Assembly (NCBI RefSeq): GCF_014837155.1
Contig: NZ_JACYHA010000021.1
Location: forward strand, 1-62,438
DNA from: Litchfieldia stipae
Lineage (GTDB): Bacteria; Bacillota; Bacilli; Bacillales; Bacillaceae_L
Length of the DNA: 62,438 nucleotides
Direction of reading: 5' to 3'
The notes beneath the pieces are model-generated. The model was given only the letters and a program-made list of their open reading frames with translations, was not told the DNA's origin and did not search any database. Below, in pieces: positions 25,197-36,672 of this stretch. Position numbers and translations under genes: made by a program. How positions within the stretch are numbered: the stretch's first letter is position 1; each line of letters begins with the position of its first letter.

Positions 25197-25819
25197 TATG
25201 CAAGCACCTCCTCTACTTTTTCCACCGCACCTTTAGTAATCACAAGTTTATCGTGATTTAAAACATCAAGAACATTAATTCCATCGGCAGCAACAACAGT
25301 TACTCCTTGGATATTACGAGCTGATAAAGCTACAGCTTCATTTGCATCAGCAGTAACGATTAATGCTTTACGTTCGATGTTTAAACCAGTTAAGATTGCA
25401 ACCATTTCTTTTGTTTTTGGAGTATCTAATAATAGGTTCTCCAATACAAGAATGTTGTTCTCTTGAACCTTTGTTGATAAAGCTGATTTGATTGCTAAAC
25501 GGCGTACTTTTTTAGGTAATTTATAGCTATAGCTTCTTGGTGTAGGTCCGAATACAGTACCACCACCACGCCATTGTGGTGAACGGATAGATCCTTGACG
25601 TGCACGACCTGTACCTTTTTGACGCCATGGTTTGCGTCCTCCGCCAGCTACTTCTGAACGAATTTTTGTTTTATGAGTTCCTTGACGTAAGGAAGCTCTT
25701 TGCATAACAACAGCATCGAATAATACGTGCTGATTTGGTTCGATACCAAAAACGGAATCATTAAGTTCGATTTCTCCAACTGTTGAACCGGTTTGGCTAT
25801 ACAATGCTACTTTAGGCAT
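25196..25819 (-). CDS. rplD: 50S ribosomal protein L4
   Basis: A 207-residue protein whose loop ([19 protein letters not shown], near 64-82) lines the exit tunnel. The loop looks wild type. It lies 26 bp after rplC and overlaps rplW by one base (TAATG). Confidence 0.97.
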   Translation of the reverse strand: MPKVALYSQTGSTVGEIELNDSVFGIEPNQHVLFDAVVMQRASLRQGTHKTKIRSEVAGGGRKPWRQKGTGRARQGSIRSPQWRGGGTVFGPTPRSYSYKLPKKVRRLAIKSALSTKVQENNILVLENLLLDTPKTKEMVAILTGLNIERKALIVTADANEAVALSARNIQGVTVVAADGINVLDVLNHDKLVITKGAVEKVEEVLA

Positions 25820-25845
25820 TGGCTAATTCCTCCTTTCTTATTGTA

Positions 25846-26475
25846 TTACTTTGCTTTAACAGCAGATTTAACAGTAATAAGTGATTTTCTAGCACCAGGA
25901 ACATTTCCTTTTACTAATAAAAGGTTACGCTCTGTATCAACCTTAACGATTTGTAGGTTTTGCACTGTTACGCGCTCTCCACCCATACGTCCAGGTAATA
26001 GTTTGTTTTTGAAAACACGGTTAGGAGCAACAGGTCCCATTGAACCAGGGCGACGGTGGTAACGTGAACCATGAGACATAGGTCCGCGAGATTGTCCGTG
26101 GCGCTTGATTGAACCTTGGAATCCTTTTCCTTTTGATACTCCTGTTACATCTACGATATCTCCTTCTGTAAAGATATCAACTTTGACTTCCTGACCAACT
26201 TCATACTGTTCTAAGCTTACTCCACGTAATTCACGTACGAAGCGCTTAGGTGCAGTATTAGCTTTTGCTACATGTCCTTTAGATGGCTTGTTAGCAAGTT
26301 TCTCTCTTAAATCTTCAAATCCAACTTGTACTGCTTCGTAACCATCAGTTTCTGATGATTTCTTCTGAAGTACTACGTTTGGAGAAGCTTCGATTACAGT
26401 TACAGGAACTAGCTCACCATTTCCAACGAACACTTGCGTCATACCAACTTTTCTTCCTAAGATTCCTTTGGTCAT
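25846..26475 (-). CDS. rplC: 50S ribosomal protein L3
   Basis: A 209-residue protein ([16 protein letters not shown]) whose finger, [20 protein letters not shown], reaches the peptidyl transferase centre. It follows rpsJ by 36 bp with AGGAGGTGTG upstream. Confidence 0.97.
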   Translation of the reverse strand: MTKGILGRKVGMTQVFVGNGELVPVTVIEASPNVVLQKKSSETDGYEAVQVGFEDLREKLANKPSKGHVAKANTAPKRFVRELRGVSLEQYEVGQEVKVDIFTEGDIVDVTGVSKGKGFQGSIKRHGQSRGPMSHGSRYHRRPGSMGPVAPNRVFKNKLLPGRMGGERVTVQNLQIVKVDTERNLLLVKGNVPGARKSLITVKSAVKAK

Positions 26476-26511
26476 TAGTCACACCTCCTATAGTAATGTG
26501 AAATTTATTTA

Positions 26512-26877
<366 letters not shown>

Positions 26878-26878
26878 T

Positions 26879-26909
26879 CACACTCGCCATGGCAAAGCGG
26901 CCGGGTGTG
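26879..26909 (-). promoter_or_regulatory. GC-rich leader hairpin of the S10 operon
   Basis: On the minus strand CACACCCGGCC pairs with GGCGAGTGTG (one bulged G) around a short loop. It stands out from the AT-rich surroundings and lies in the transcribed leader, 58 bp upstream of rpsJ, without a T-run. A regulatory or stability role is inferred only. Confidence 0.65.
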
Positions 26910-26953
26910 TCAGCAACCTTTCACTTCATCGCAGTCAAAGACCAACATTGTCT

Positions 26954-26982
26954 ATTATATAAAAAACAAAACATAATTGCAA
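26954..26982 (-). promoter_or_regulatory. S10 operon promoter, proximal (sigma-A)
   Basis: TTGCAA (26977-26982) and TATAAT (26954-26959) are 17 bp apart on the minus strand. The consensus -10 and its position about 135 bp upstream of rpsJ support a main S10 promoter. Confidence 0.88.
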
Positions 26983-27023
26983 CACAAATTGTTTTTATTA
27001 TGCATGTTTTTCGCACTTTTATT

Positions 27024-27052
27024 ATTATACATATGTCTATGCTACTTTTCAA
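27024..27052 (-). promoter_or_regulatory. S10 operon promoter, distal (sigma-A)
   Basis: TTGAAA (27047-27052) and TATAAT (27024-27029) are 17 bp apart on the minus strand, 70 bp upstream of the proximal promoter. The two form a tandem pair like those of rRNA operons. Confidence 0.85.
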
Positions 27053-27221
27053 CTCTGTAGGGAATATATTTATAGTTAGATAATGGAAGGGTATTTTTTA
27101 GATTATTTCGATTGTTTGTACGAGTTTCTTCTATTATATTGTTGTGTTTGATTCGGGTGGTTTTTTGTGTGGGGTTTGTGCGGTTACAATAGAGCTTCGC
27201 GGTGGTATTTGGGGGTTGTTT
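27053..27221. other. Non-coding G/T-rich segment beside the repeat array
   Basis: No gene, promoter or terminator is recognised here. From about 27110 the plus strand becomes G/T-rich with few C residues, then passes abruptly into the C/T-rich repeat array. It forms part of a 1.27 kb gap between rpsJ and tuf. Confidence 0.6.
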
Positions 27222-27978
27222 TGTTCTGTTAGATGTTCCTATGAGACAGTTTATCTCAGTTATCTCTTTGTTTTGTCCTATGGGCTGTTCCTATGAGACA
27301 CTTCTTCGATCTTTTCTCTTTGTTTTGTCCTATGGGCTGTTCCAACGAGACACTTCTTCGATCTTTTCACTCTTTATTGTCTTGTTGGTTGTTCCAATGA
27401 GACATTTCCTCTCTCTTTTCTTTCTATATTGTCCTATTGGGTATCCCTACAAGACACTTCTTTACTCTTTTTACTTTGTTTTATCCTATTGGCTGATCCT
27501 ATGAGACACTTCTTCGATCTTTTCACTCTTTATTGTCTTGTTGGTTGTTCCAATGAGACATTTCCTCTCTCTTTTCTTTCTATATTGTCTTATTGGGTAC
27601 CCCTACAAGACACTTCTTCACTCTTTTCTCTTTGTTTTGTCCTATGGGCTGTTCCAACGAGACACTTCTTCGATCTTTTCACTCTTTATTGTCTTGTTGG
27701 TTGTTCCAATGAGACATTTCCTCTCTCTTTTCTTTCTCTACTGTCCTATTGGCTATCCCTATAAGACATTTCTTCGTTCTTTTCTCTTTATTTTGTCCTA
27801 TTGGCTGTCCCTATAAGACATTTCTTCTCTTATTTCACTCTTTATTGTCTTATTGCCCTGTCCCTACAAGACATTTCTTCTCTTATTTCACTCTTTATTG
27901 TCTTATTGCCCTGTCCCTATAAGACATTTGCTCTCTCTTTTCTTTCTATACTGTCCTATTAGCTTCCTCCAAAATACA
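27222..27978. repeat. Tandem array of 15 hairpin units, 52-bp period
   Basis: Units start at 27222, 27274, 27326, 27378, 27430, 27482, 27534, 27586, 27638, 27690, 27742, 27794, 27846, 27899 and 27952, i.e. twelve steps of 52 bp and two of 53. Each unit has a 27-28 bp imperfect palindrome (general form TGTCyTaTTGG...CCtAtrAGACA) and a 25-bp pyrimidine-rich linker. Units 4 and 7 are identical over 52 bp, as are 3 and 9, giving a 156-bp higher-order period over units 3-11. The end units 1 and 15 are degenerate. The array lies after the tuf terminator and before the S10 promoters and carries no plausible gene. Confidence 0.93.
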
Positions 27979-28042
27979 TTACTCATCTCTGAACTATCCC
28001 GTAAACAAACAATATACTGAGATCACCCATTATAATCTCAAC

Positions 28043-28074
28043 AAAAAAACAGACGAGCAAATGCTCATCTGTTT
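28043..28074 (-). terminator. Terminator of the str operon after tuf
   Basis: On the minus strand AACAGATGAGCA pairs with TGCTCGTCTGTT (one G-T pair) with a 2-nt nominal loop, followed by seven T residues. It lies 18 bases past the tuf stop. Confidence 0.93.
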
Positions 28075-28091
28075 CTGAGAAAGAGTATTAA

Positions 28092-29282
28092 TTACTCTTG
28101 GATTGTAGCAACAACGCCAGCGCCTACTGTACGTCCACCTTCACGAATAGAGAACTTAGTTCCTTCTTCGATTGCAACTGGAGCGATTAGTTCAACTGTC
28201 ATTTCGATGTTGTCACCAGGCATAACCATTTCAACACCTTCTGGAAGGTTACAAATTCCAGTTACGTCAGTTGTACGGAAGTAGAACTGTGGGCGGTAGT
28301 TAGTGAAGAATGGAGTGTGACGTCCACCTTCTTCTTTTGATAAAACATAAACTTCAGCTTTGAACTTTGTGTGTGGGTTGATTGTACCTGGCTTAGCAAG
28401 TACTTGACCACGTTGAATATCTTCACGAGCTACCCCACGAAGAAGTGCACCAATGTTGTCTCCAGCTTGAGCGAAGTCAAGAAGCTTACGGAACATTTCA
28501 ACACCAGTTACAGTAGTTGATTTTGGCTCTTCAGTTAAACCAACGATTTCAATTACGTCACCAACTTTGATTTGTCCACGCTCAACACGTCCAGTAGCAA
28601 CTGTACCACGACCAGTGATTGAGAATACGTCCTCAACTGGCATCATGAATGGCTTTTCAGTGTCACGTTGTGGAGTTGGAATGTACTCATCAACAGCGTC
28701 CATTAATTCGATAACTTTAGCTTCCCACTCAGCATCTCCTTCAAGAGCTTTAAGAGCAGAACCTTTGATTACAGGAACATCGTCTCCTGGGAATTCGTAT
28801 TCAGAAAGAAGGTCACGAACTTCCATTTCAACTAATTCTAGTAATTCTTCGTCGTCTACCATATCACACTTGTTTAAGAATACAACAAGGTAAGGTACAC
28901 CTACTTGACGAGATAATAGAATGTGCTCACGAGTTTGTGGCATTGGGCCGTCAGCTGCAGATACAACTAGGATCCCACCGTCCATTTGAGCAGCACCAGT
29001 GATCATGTTCTTAACATAGTCAGCATGTCCTGGGCAGTCAACGTGTGCATAGTGACGGTTTTCAGTTTCGTACTCAACGTGTGCAGTTGAGATTGTAATT
29101 CCACGCTCACGCTCTTCAGGAGCACCATCGATTTGGTCATAAGCCATAGCTTGGCCTTTACCAGAACGTCTAGCAAGTACTGAAGTGATAGCAGCAGTTA
29201 AAGTTGTTTTACCATGGTCAACGTGTCCAATAGTACCGATGTTAGCATGCGGCTTGGAACGGTCAAATTTTTCTTTACCCAT
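28092..29282 (-). CDS. tuf: Elongation factor Tu
   Basis: EF-Tu delivers aminoacyl-tRNA to the ribosome. The 396-residue GTPase has G1 GHVDHGKTT (about 19-27), DCPGHADY and NKCD, then the two beta-barrel domains. It ends the str operon and is followed by a terminator; a 132-bp gap with a long hairpin separates it from fusA. Ribosome binding site AAGGAGG is present. Confidence 0.98.
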   Translation of the reverse strand: MGKEKFDRSKPHANIGTIGHVDHGKTTLTAAITSVLARRSGKGQAMAYDQIDGAPEERERGITISTAHVEYETENRHYAHVDCPGHADYVKNMITGAAQMDGGILVVSAADGPMPQTREHILLSRQVGVPYLVVFLNKCDMVDDEELLELVEMEVRDLLSEYEFPGDDVPVIKGSALKALEGDAEWEAKVIELMDAVDEYIPTPQRDTEKPFMMPVEDVFSITGRGTVATGRVERGQIKVGDVIEIVGLTEEPKSTTVTGVEMFRKLLDFAQAGDNIGALLRGVAREDIQRGQVLAKPGTINPHTKFKAEVYVLSKEEGGRHTPFFTNYRPQFYFRTTDVTGICNLPEGVEMVMPGDNIEMTVELIAPVAIEEGTKFSIREGGRTVGAGVVATIQE

Positions 29283-29338
29283 TATAAATCCTCCTTAAGT
29301 ATTAAACCTAATATTATTTTAGTAATTAAGTATGAAAT

Positions 29339-29374
29339 GCTAGGAAAGTGAAAGCATTGCTTCACTTTCTTAGC
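29339..29374 (-). promoter_or_regulatory. Long hairpin between fusA and tuf
   Basis: On the minus strand GCTAAGAAAGTGAA pairs with TTCACTTTCCTAGC with one mismatch around a short GC-AAT-GC loop. No T-run follows, so it is more likely an RNA processing or stability element, or a weak attenuator, than a terminator. Confidence 0.6.
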
Positions 29375-29414
29375 TTACATAAGTAGTTATACTTTAATTA
29401 GTGGTGAAAATCAA

Positions 29415-31493
29415 TTATTCACCTTTATTTTTTTTGATAATTTCTTCTGATACTGATTTTGGAACTTCTTCGTAATGATCAAAGTGCATTGTGAATACTC
29501 CGCGACCTTGAGTGTTTGAACGTAATGAAGTTGCATAACCAAACATTTCAGAAAGTGGAACCATTGAACGTACTACTTGCGCGTTTCCACGAGCTTCCAT
29601 ACCTTCAACACGTCCACGACGTGCAGTGATTTGACCCATAATGTCACCCATATATTCTTCAGGAACAACAACTTCTACTCTCATCATTGGCTCAAGAATG
29701 ACAGGTTTACATTTTGATGCAGCGTTCTTAAGTGCCATAGAAGCGGCAATCTTAAACGCCATTTCACTAGAGTCAACATCATGGTATGATCCATCAACTA
29801 GTTTTGCTTTGATGTCTACTAACGGATATCCAGCAAGTACACCTCTGTTAAGTGATTCTTCCAGACCTGCTTGAACAGCTGGAATGTATTCACGAGGTAC
29901 TACCCCACCAACGATAGCGTTTTCGAACTCAAAACCTTTTCCTTCTTCGTTAGGAGCAAATTCAATCCAAACGTGACCGAATTGTCCACGTCCACCTGAT
30001 TGACGCGCGAATTTCCCTTCAACCTTAGCAGATTCACGGAAAGTTTCACGGTAAGCAACCTGTGGAGCACCTACGTTAGCTTCAACTTTGAATTCACGCT
30101 TCATACGGTCAACGATGATATCAAGGTGAAGCTCACCCATACCAGCGATGATTGTTTGACCAGTTTCTTGGTCAGTATGTGCACGGAAAGTTGGATCTTC
30201 TTCTTGAAGCTTCTGAAGAGCAGTAGTCATCTTATCTTGGTCAGCCTTAGATTTAGGCTCAACAGATAATTGGATAACTGGCTCAGGGAAGTTCATTGAT
30301 TCTAAGATAACTGGCGCTTTGTCATCACATAGAGTATCACCAGTTGTTGTATCTTTTAAACCTACAGCTGCTGCGATATCTCCAGAGTGAACGATAGAGA
30401 TTTCTTCACGGCTGTTAGCATGCATTTGAAGGATACGTCCTACACGCTCACGCTTACCTTTAGTAGAGTTTTGAACATATGATCCTGAGCTTAATGTACC
30501 AGAGTACACACGGAAGAATGTTAATTTCCCTACATATGGGTCAGTCATAACTTTAAATGCTAATGCTGAGAATGGCTCATCATCACTTGATGGACGAGTT
30601 ACTTCTTCTTCGCTATCTGGTAGAGTACCTTTGATTGCTGGTACATCTAATGGAGATGGAAGATAGTCAATAACTGCATCAAGCATTTTTTGAACACCTT
30701 TGTTTTTGAATGCAGAACCACAGATAACTGGGTAGAATTCTACATTTACAGTTCCTTGACGGATACCTGCTTTTAATTCCTCGTTAGTGATTTCTTCACC
30801 ACCAAGGTATTTTTCCATAAGAGCTTCATCAAGCTCAGCTACAGCTTCTACTAACTTCTCACGGTACTCTTCTGCTTGAGCCATGTATTCTTCAGGAATT
30901 TCACGCTCTTCAATGTCCGTACCTAAGTCATTTCCGTAGAAAGTAGCTTTCATTTCAACTAGGTCAATGATACCTTCGAATTGATCTTCAGCACCGATTG
31001 GTAATTGAATTGGGTGTGCATTAGCTTGTAAACGATCGTGGATTGTTCCAACTGAATACAAGAAGTCTGCACCGATTTTATCCATTTTATTAACGAAAAC
31101 AACACGTGGAACACCGTATGTTGTAGCTTGACGCCAAACTGTTTCAGTTTGTGGCTCAACACCTGATTGAGCATCAAGTACAGCAACAGCACCATCAAGT
31201 ACACGTAAAGAACGTTCAACTTCAACTGTGAAGTCTACGTGTCCTGGTGTATCAATGATGTTAACGCGGTGACCTTTCCATTGTGCAGTAGTTGCAGCAG
31301 ATGTAATAGTGATTCCGCGCTCTTGCTCTTGTTCCATCCAGTCCATTTGAGATGCACCTTCATGTGTTTCACCGATCTTGTGAATACGACCAGTGTAATA
31401 AAGGACACGCTCAGTAGTCGTTGTTTTACCAGCATCGATGTGTGCCATGATACCGATATTACGAGTGTTGTTCAAGGAGAACTCTCTTGCCAT
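29415..31493 (-). CDS. fusA: Elongation factor G
   Basis: EF-G drives ribosomal translocation and, with RRF, recycling. The 692-residue GTPase has G1 AHIDAGKTT (about 17-25), G3 DTPGHVDF and G4 NKMD, then domains II-V. No truncation or duplication is seen. AGGAGAAAG precedes the ATG; the gap to rpsG holds a strong hairpin. Confidence 0.98.
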   Translation of the reverse strand: MAREFSLNNTRNIGIMAHIDAGKTTTTERVLYYTGRIHKIGETHEGASQMDWMEQEQERGITITSAATTAQWKGHRVNIIDTPGHVDFTVEVERSLRVLDGAVAVLDAQSGVEPQTETVWRQATTYGVPRVVFVNKMDKIGADFLYSVGTIHDRLQANAHPIQLPIGAEDQFEGIIDLVEMKATFYGNDLGTDIEEREIPEEYMAQAEEYREKLVEAVAELDEALMEKYLGGEEITNEELKAGIRQGTVNVEFYPVICGSAFKNKGVQKMLDAVIDYLPSPLDVPAIKGTLPDSEEEVTRPSSDDEPFSALAFKVMTDPYVGKLTFFRVYSGTLSSGSYVQNSTKGKRERVGRILQMHANSREEISIVHSGDIAAAVGLKDTTTGDTLCDDKAPVILESMNFPEPVIQLSVEPKSKADQDKMTTALQKLQEEDPTFRAHTDQETGQTIIAGMGELHLDIIVDRMKREFKVEANVGAPQVAYRETFRESAKVEGKFARQSGGRGQFGHVWIEFAPNEEGKGFEFENAIVGGVVPREYIPAVQAGLEESLNRGVLAGYPLVDIKAKLVDGSYHDVDSSEMAFKIAASMALKNAASKCKPVILEPMMRVEVVVPEEYMGDIMGQITARRGRVEGMEARGNAQVVRSMVPLSEMFGYATSLRSNTQGRGVFTMHFDHYEEVPKSVSEEIIKKNKGE

Positions 31494-31538
31494 GGGGTCT
31501 TTCTCCTTCCATATATTAAGTATTTTTTTTTGGAAAAA

Positions 31539-31573
31539 GCTCTGCTAAAAGCATATTACTATTTTAACAGAGC
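31539..31573 (-). terminator. Possible attenuator hairpin between rpsG and fusA
   Basis: On the minus strand GCTCTGTTAAAA pairs with TTTTAGCAGAGC (12 bp with one G-T) and is followed by TTTTTCC. The short T-tract suggests partial termination that would set EF-G relative to S7. Confidence 0.55.
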
Positions 31574-31587
31574 AATTTATTTTTATT

Positions 31588-32073
<486 letters not shown>

Positions 32074-32098
32074 TCAATCATATTAATTATAATGTGTA

Positions 32099-32569
<471 letters not shown>

Positions 32570-32626
32570 TCATTTTTTTACAAAAAACAAAGTCTTTGCA
32601 GAGCATTTGATCCACAAAAACAGTTT

Positions 32627-32875
32627 TTAATTAATTATAGCAACTGTTGCTGCACCTACTTCTATTCCGCAAGCTTTTCCAAGCTTTTTCATAGATTCTA
32701 CCTTTGTAACAGGAATGTTCTTCTCTTCTGCCACTTGAATGACCTTGTTTAACACACGGCGATCAGCGTCGTCAGCGATGATTACTTCCAGCACTTCGGT
32801 TGTTTGTAGCGCCTTAACGGTTTGCTTTGTTCCAATAATAATCTTACTTGCCTGTAATACTTTTTCATAAGACAT
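32627..32875 (-). CDS. ybxF: L7Ae-like K-turn-binding ribosomal protein (YbxF)
   Basis: An 82-residue L7Ae/L30e/S12e-fold protein; B. subtilis YbxF binds kink-turn RNA and associates with ribosomes. Markers are [14 protein letters not shown] and the [15 protein letters not shown] tail. The ATG at 32875 matches the family start; GGAGG lies 11 bases upstream. It is the first gene of the str operon behind its own promoter. Confidence 0.93.
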   Translation of the reverse strand: MSYEKVLQASKIIIGTKQTVKALQTTEVLEVIIADDADRRVLNKVIQVAEEKNIPVTKVESMKKLGKACGIEVGAATVAIIN

Positions 32876-32922
32876 TTCGAACCTATCCTCCAAAGTATCA
32901 GGTTATAGGAGCACCTTGGATA

Positions 32923-32951
32923 TATTAACATTGATTGTGGGTAAGTGTCAA
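32923..32951 (-). promoter_or_regulatory. Sigma-A promoter of the str operon
   Basis: TTGACA (32946-32951) and TTAATA (32923-32928) are 17 bp apart on the minus strand, 47 bp upstream of ybxF. TAATAT with an 18-bp spacer is an alternative register. Confidence 0.82.
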
Positions 32952-32981
32952 CAATCTTTGAAAAATATTTTTTGTTGACAC
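32945..32981. repeat. Inverted repeat overlapping the str promoter -35 box
   Basis: GTGTCAACAA (32945-32954) and its exact complement TTGTTGACAC (32972-32981) are separated by 17 bp of AT-rich DNA. One arm contains the -35 element. It could be an operator or the stem of an rpoC-distal RNA hairpin. Confidence 0.75.
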
Positions 32982-33006
32982 CTAACTCCACTAAATCAAT
33001 TAGAGA

Positions 33007-36000
33007 TTAATCAATTGCAACAGTTTCTTCATCAGACTCTTCTTGCATGATTAATTCTGCTTTACGGTAACGATTCATACCTGTTCCAGCTGGTACAAGC
33101 TTACCGATAATAACATTTTCCTTCAGACCTAGAAGCTCATCACGTTTTCCTTTGATTGCTGCATCAGTTAGGACACGAGTTGTTTCTTGGAACGAAGCTG
33201 CAGATAAGAATGAGTCTGTTTCAAGAGAAGCTTTTGTAATACCAAGTAATACAGGTCGACCTGTTGCTGGTGCTCTACCATCTAGTAATACTTTTGCATT
33301 TGCATCAGTAAACTGGTGAACATCAAGCAATGAACCTGGTAATACATCTGTTTCACCTGCATCAATGACTCTTACTTTACGAAGCATTTGGCGTACCATA
33401 ACCTCAACGTGCTTATCTCCAATTTCAACACCCTGCATACGGTAAACTCTTTGAACTTCTTTTAATAAGTATTCTTGAACTGCTTGCATGTCTTTTACTT
33501 TTAATAACTCTTTCGGATCAATTGATCCTTCGGTTAATTCTTGACCACGTTCAACTTCTTGACCTTCTTTTACTTTTAGACGTGCACTATAAGGTGCAGT
33601 ATAAGATCGGCTTTCGACACTTCCTTGAACGACAATTTCTTGTTGGCGATCCTTCACTTCAGTAATTGAAGCAATTACCCCATCAATTTCAGTAATTACT
33701 GCTTGCCCCTTTGGATTACGTGCCTCAAATAGTTCTTGAATACGCGGTAAACCTTGTGTGATATCGTCTCCTGCTACCCCACCTGTATGGAAAGTACGCA
33801 TCGTTAACTGAGTTCCTGGCTCACCGATTGATTGAGCGGCAATAATACCTACTGCTTCTCCAACTTCAACCTCTGATCCAGTTGCTAGGTTACGACCATA
33901 ACATTTCTTACATACACCATGTCTTGTATTACATGTGAATGCTGAACGAATCGTTACCTCTTCAATTCCAGCTTCAATAATCATACGAGCAATGTCTTCA
34001 GTAATAAGATCGTTTTCCTTCACAAGGACTTCTTTTGTTTCTGGATGTCTAACTGTTCTTCTTGCATAACGGCCAATTAAACGTTCTTCTAACGGTTCGA
34101 TGACCTCTGTACCGTCTTTTAACGATTTAACTAGTAATCCGCGGTCTGTACCACAATCATTATCACGAACGATAACATCTTGTGCTACGTCAACAAGACG
34201 ACGAGTTAAGTAACCTGAGTCAGCTGTTTTTAAGGCTGTATCGGCAAGACCTTTACGAGCACCGTGAGTAGAGATAAAGTACTCTAATACTGTTAATCCT
34301 TCACGGAAACTTGATTTGATTGGAAGTTCAATGATACGTCCAGATGGGTTTGCCATCAATCCACGCATACCAGCAAGCTGTGTAAAGTTAGATGCGTTAC
34401 CACGGGCTCCAGAGTCACTCATCATGAAGATTGGGTTACTTTTATCTAATGTTTTCATTAACTTACCTTGAATGGTGTCTTTAGCAGCACTCCAAATAGA
34501 GATAACACGATCATAACGTTCCTCTTCAGTGATTAGACCACGTCTGAACTGTTTAAGAACATTATCAACCTTCGCTTGTGCTTCTTTAAGAATTTCTTCT
34601 TTTTCAGCAAGTACGACGATATCTGAAACCCCTACTGTAATACCAGCTTTTGTTGAGAATCTAAAACCAAGATTTTTCATGCGATCAAGCATTTTTGAAG
34701 TCTCAGTAATCTTGAACTTCTTAAATACTTCAGCAATGACATTACCAAGAATTTTCTTCTTGAATGGTTCAATCAATTCTTGATTTTGGATCGCTTCTAG
34801 AACATTAGCACCTTTTTCAACAAAGAATCGTTCAGGTGTCTTCTCTTCTAGGTTCTTTCTTGTTGGTTCATTAATATATGGGAACGTCTTAGGTAAGATT
34901 TCATTGAATATTAACTTACCTACTGTCGTAATTAATAATTTGTTGTTTTGTTCTTCAGTAAAGGTTTCATTCTTCAGAGAACCAGCATGTACAGCGACTC
35001 TTGTGTGAAGATGTACATAACCATTTTGATAAGCGATTAACGCTTCATCAGTATCTTTGAAGATCATTCCTTCACCAACGGCACCAACGCGTTCTAATGT
35101 TAGGTAATAGTTACCTAATACCATATCCTGAGATGGTGTAACAACTGGTTTTCCATCCTTAGGGTTAAGGATGTTTTGAGCAGCTAACATAAGAATACGT
35201 GCTTCAGCTTGAGCTTCAGCAGATAGTGGAACGTGAACAGCCATTTGGTCTCCATCAAAGTCAGCGTTGTATGCAGTACATACAAGTGGATGTAGACGAA
35301 TTGCTCTTCCTTCAACTAGTGTTGGTTCGAATGCTTGAATACCTAATCTATGTAGAGTAGGGGCACGATTTAGTAGCACTGGATGCTCTTTAATCACTGA
35401 TTCAAGGACATCCCAAACTTCAGGTTGAACTCGTTCAATTTTTCTCTTTGCACTCTTAATGTTATGTGCTAAACCTTTTTCAACTAACTCTTTCATGACA
35501 AACGGCTTAAATAATTCTAGTGCCATTTCTTTCGGTAATCCACACTGATACATCTTTAGGTTAGGACCAACGACGATAACAGAACGACCAGAGTAGTCAA
35601 CACGCTTACCAAGTAAGTTCTGACGGAAACGGCCTTGTTTCCCCTTCAACATATGTGAAAGAGATTTCAATGGGCGATTCCCTGGACCTGTTACAGGTCT
35701 TCCTCTTCGTCCGTTGTCGATTAGTGCATCAACTGCTTCTTGAAGCATACGCTTTTCGTTTTGAACGATAATGCTTGGAGCTCCAAGATCTAACAGACGC
35801 TTTAAACGGTTGTTACGGTTAATAACACGACGATATAAATCGTTCAAGTCAGATGTAGCAAAACGTCCACCGTCTAATTGCACCATAGGACGTAATTCTG
35901 GCGGGATTACTGGAAGAACATCAAGAATCATCCATGAAGGTTCATTTCCAGAGTTTCTGAATGCTTCAAGAACCTCTAGTCTCTTGATTGCTCTAGTACG

Positions 36001-36606
36001 TCTTTGACCTTGAGACGTCTTAAGCTCTTCTTTCAGTGCTAACACTTCTTTTTCAAGCTCAATGTCATGTAAAAGCTTTTTAATCGCTTCTGCACCCATA
36101 GCAGCTTGGAATGTGTTTCCATACTTTTCACGGTATGCACGATATTCTTTCTCAGACAATAATTGCTTCTTGTCTAAAGGAGTATCGCCAACCTCAGTTA
36201 CTACATACGAAGCAAAATAAATGACTTCCTCTAAAGCACGTGGGGACATGTCTAAGACAAGTCCCATACGGCTAGGGATTCCTTTAAAGTACCAGATATG
36301 AGAAACAGGTGCAGCTAATTCAATATGACCCATACGTTCACGACGCACTTTTGCACGAGTTACTTCTACTCCACAACGGTCACAGACAACACCTTTATAA
36401 CGGACACGCTTGTATTTACCACAATGACATTCCCAGTCCTTTGTTGGACCGAAAATACGCTCACAGAACAAACCGTCTTTTTCAGGTTTTAATGTACGAT
36501 AGTTAATCGTCTCAGGTTTCTTTACTTCACCAAAAGACCAAGAACGGATCTTATCAGGTGAAGCAAGACCTATATTCATATACTCAAAGTTATTTACATC
36601 TAGCAA
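33007..36606 (-). CDS. rpoC: DNA-directed RNA polymerase subunit beta'
   Basis: The 1199-residue catalytic subunit. The first zinc site ([19 protein letters not shown]) is near residues 60-80, the Mg-binding NADFDGDQM near 447-455, and the second zinc site includes CGTDRG and CKKCYGR. The start is TTG at 36606 with GGGAGG 8 bases upstream, as in B. subtilis rpoC. It follows rpoB by 66 bp. No insertions or breaks are seen. Confidence 0.98.
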   Translation of the reverse strand: MLDVNNFEYMNIGLASPDKIRSWSFGEVKKPETINYRTLKPEKDGLFCERIFGPTKDWECHCGKYKRVRYKGVVCDRCGVEVTRAKVRRERMGHIELAAPVSHIWYFKGIPSRMGLVLDMSPRALEEVIYFASYVVTEVGDTPLDKKQLLSEKEYRAYREKYGNTFQAAMGAEAIKKLLHDIELEKEVLALKEELKTSQGQRRTRAIKRLEVLEAFRNSGNEPSWMILDVLPVIPPELRPMVQLDGGRFATSDLNDLYRRVINRNNRLKRLLDLGAPSIIVQNEKRMLQEAVDALIDNGRRGRPVTGPGNRPLKSLSHMLKGKQGRFRQNLLGKRVDYSGRSVIVVGPNLKMYQCGLPKEMALELFKPFVMKELVEKGLAHNIKSAKRKIERVQPEVWDVLESVIKEHPVLLNRAPTLHRLGIQAFEPTLVEGRAIRLHPLVCTAYNADFDGDQMAVHVPLSAEAQAEARILMLAAQNILNPKDGKPVVTPSQDMVLGNYYLTLERVGAVGEGMIFKDTDEALIAYQNGYVHLHTRVAVHAGSLKNETFTEEQNNKLLITTVGKLIFNEILPKTFPYINEPTRKNLEEKTPERFFVEKGANVLEAIQNQELIEPFKKKILGNVIAEVFKKFKITETSKMLDRMKNLGFRFSTKAGITVGVSDIVVLAEKEEILKEAQAKVDNVLKQFRRGLITEEERYDRVISIWSAAKDTIQGKLMKTLDKSNPIFMMSDSGARGNASNFTQLAGMRGLMANPSGRIIELPIKSSFREGLTVLEYFISTHGARKGLADTALKTADSGYLTRRLVDVAQDVIVRDNDCGTDRGLLVKSLKDGTEVIEPLEERLIGRYARRTVRHPETKEVLVKENDLITEDIARMIIEAGIEEVTIRSAFTCNTRHGVCKKCYGRNLATGSEVEVGEAVGIIAAQSIGEPGTQLTMRTFHTGGVAGDDITQGLPRIQELFEARNPKGQAVITEIDGVIASITEVKDRQQEIVVQGSVESRSYTAPYSARLKVKEGQEVERGQELTEGSIDPKELLKVKDMQAVQEYLLKEVQRVYRMQGVEIGDKHVEVMVRQMLRKVRVIDAGETDVLPGSLLDVHQFTDANAKVLLDGRAPATGRPVLLGITKASLETDSFLSAASFQETTRVLTDAAIKGKRDELLGLKENVIIGKLVPAGTGMNRYRKAELIMQEESDEETVAID

Positions 36607-36672
36607 GGGGCCTACCTCCCTTTTTATCTCCAGGTTTTACCCTAATTGCCTAACAAGTGGATTTTTTAATGA

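Noticed and set aside
27202-27816. Overlapping membrane-protein-like open frames on the plus strand
   Set aside because: They arise from the repeat period, lack ribosome binding sites, overlap in several frames and carry repeated translated segments.
27222-27978. CRISPR array
   Set aside because: Units alternate with 25-bp linkers, but the linkers are low-complexity and themselves repeated (identical in units 3 and 9), the repeats diverge from unit to unit, and no cas genes are nearby.
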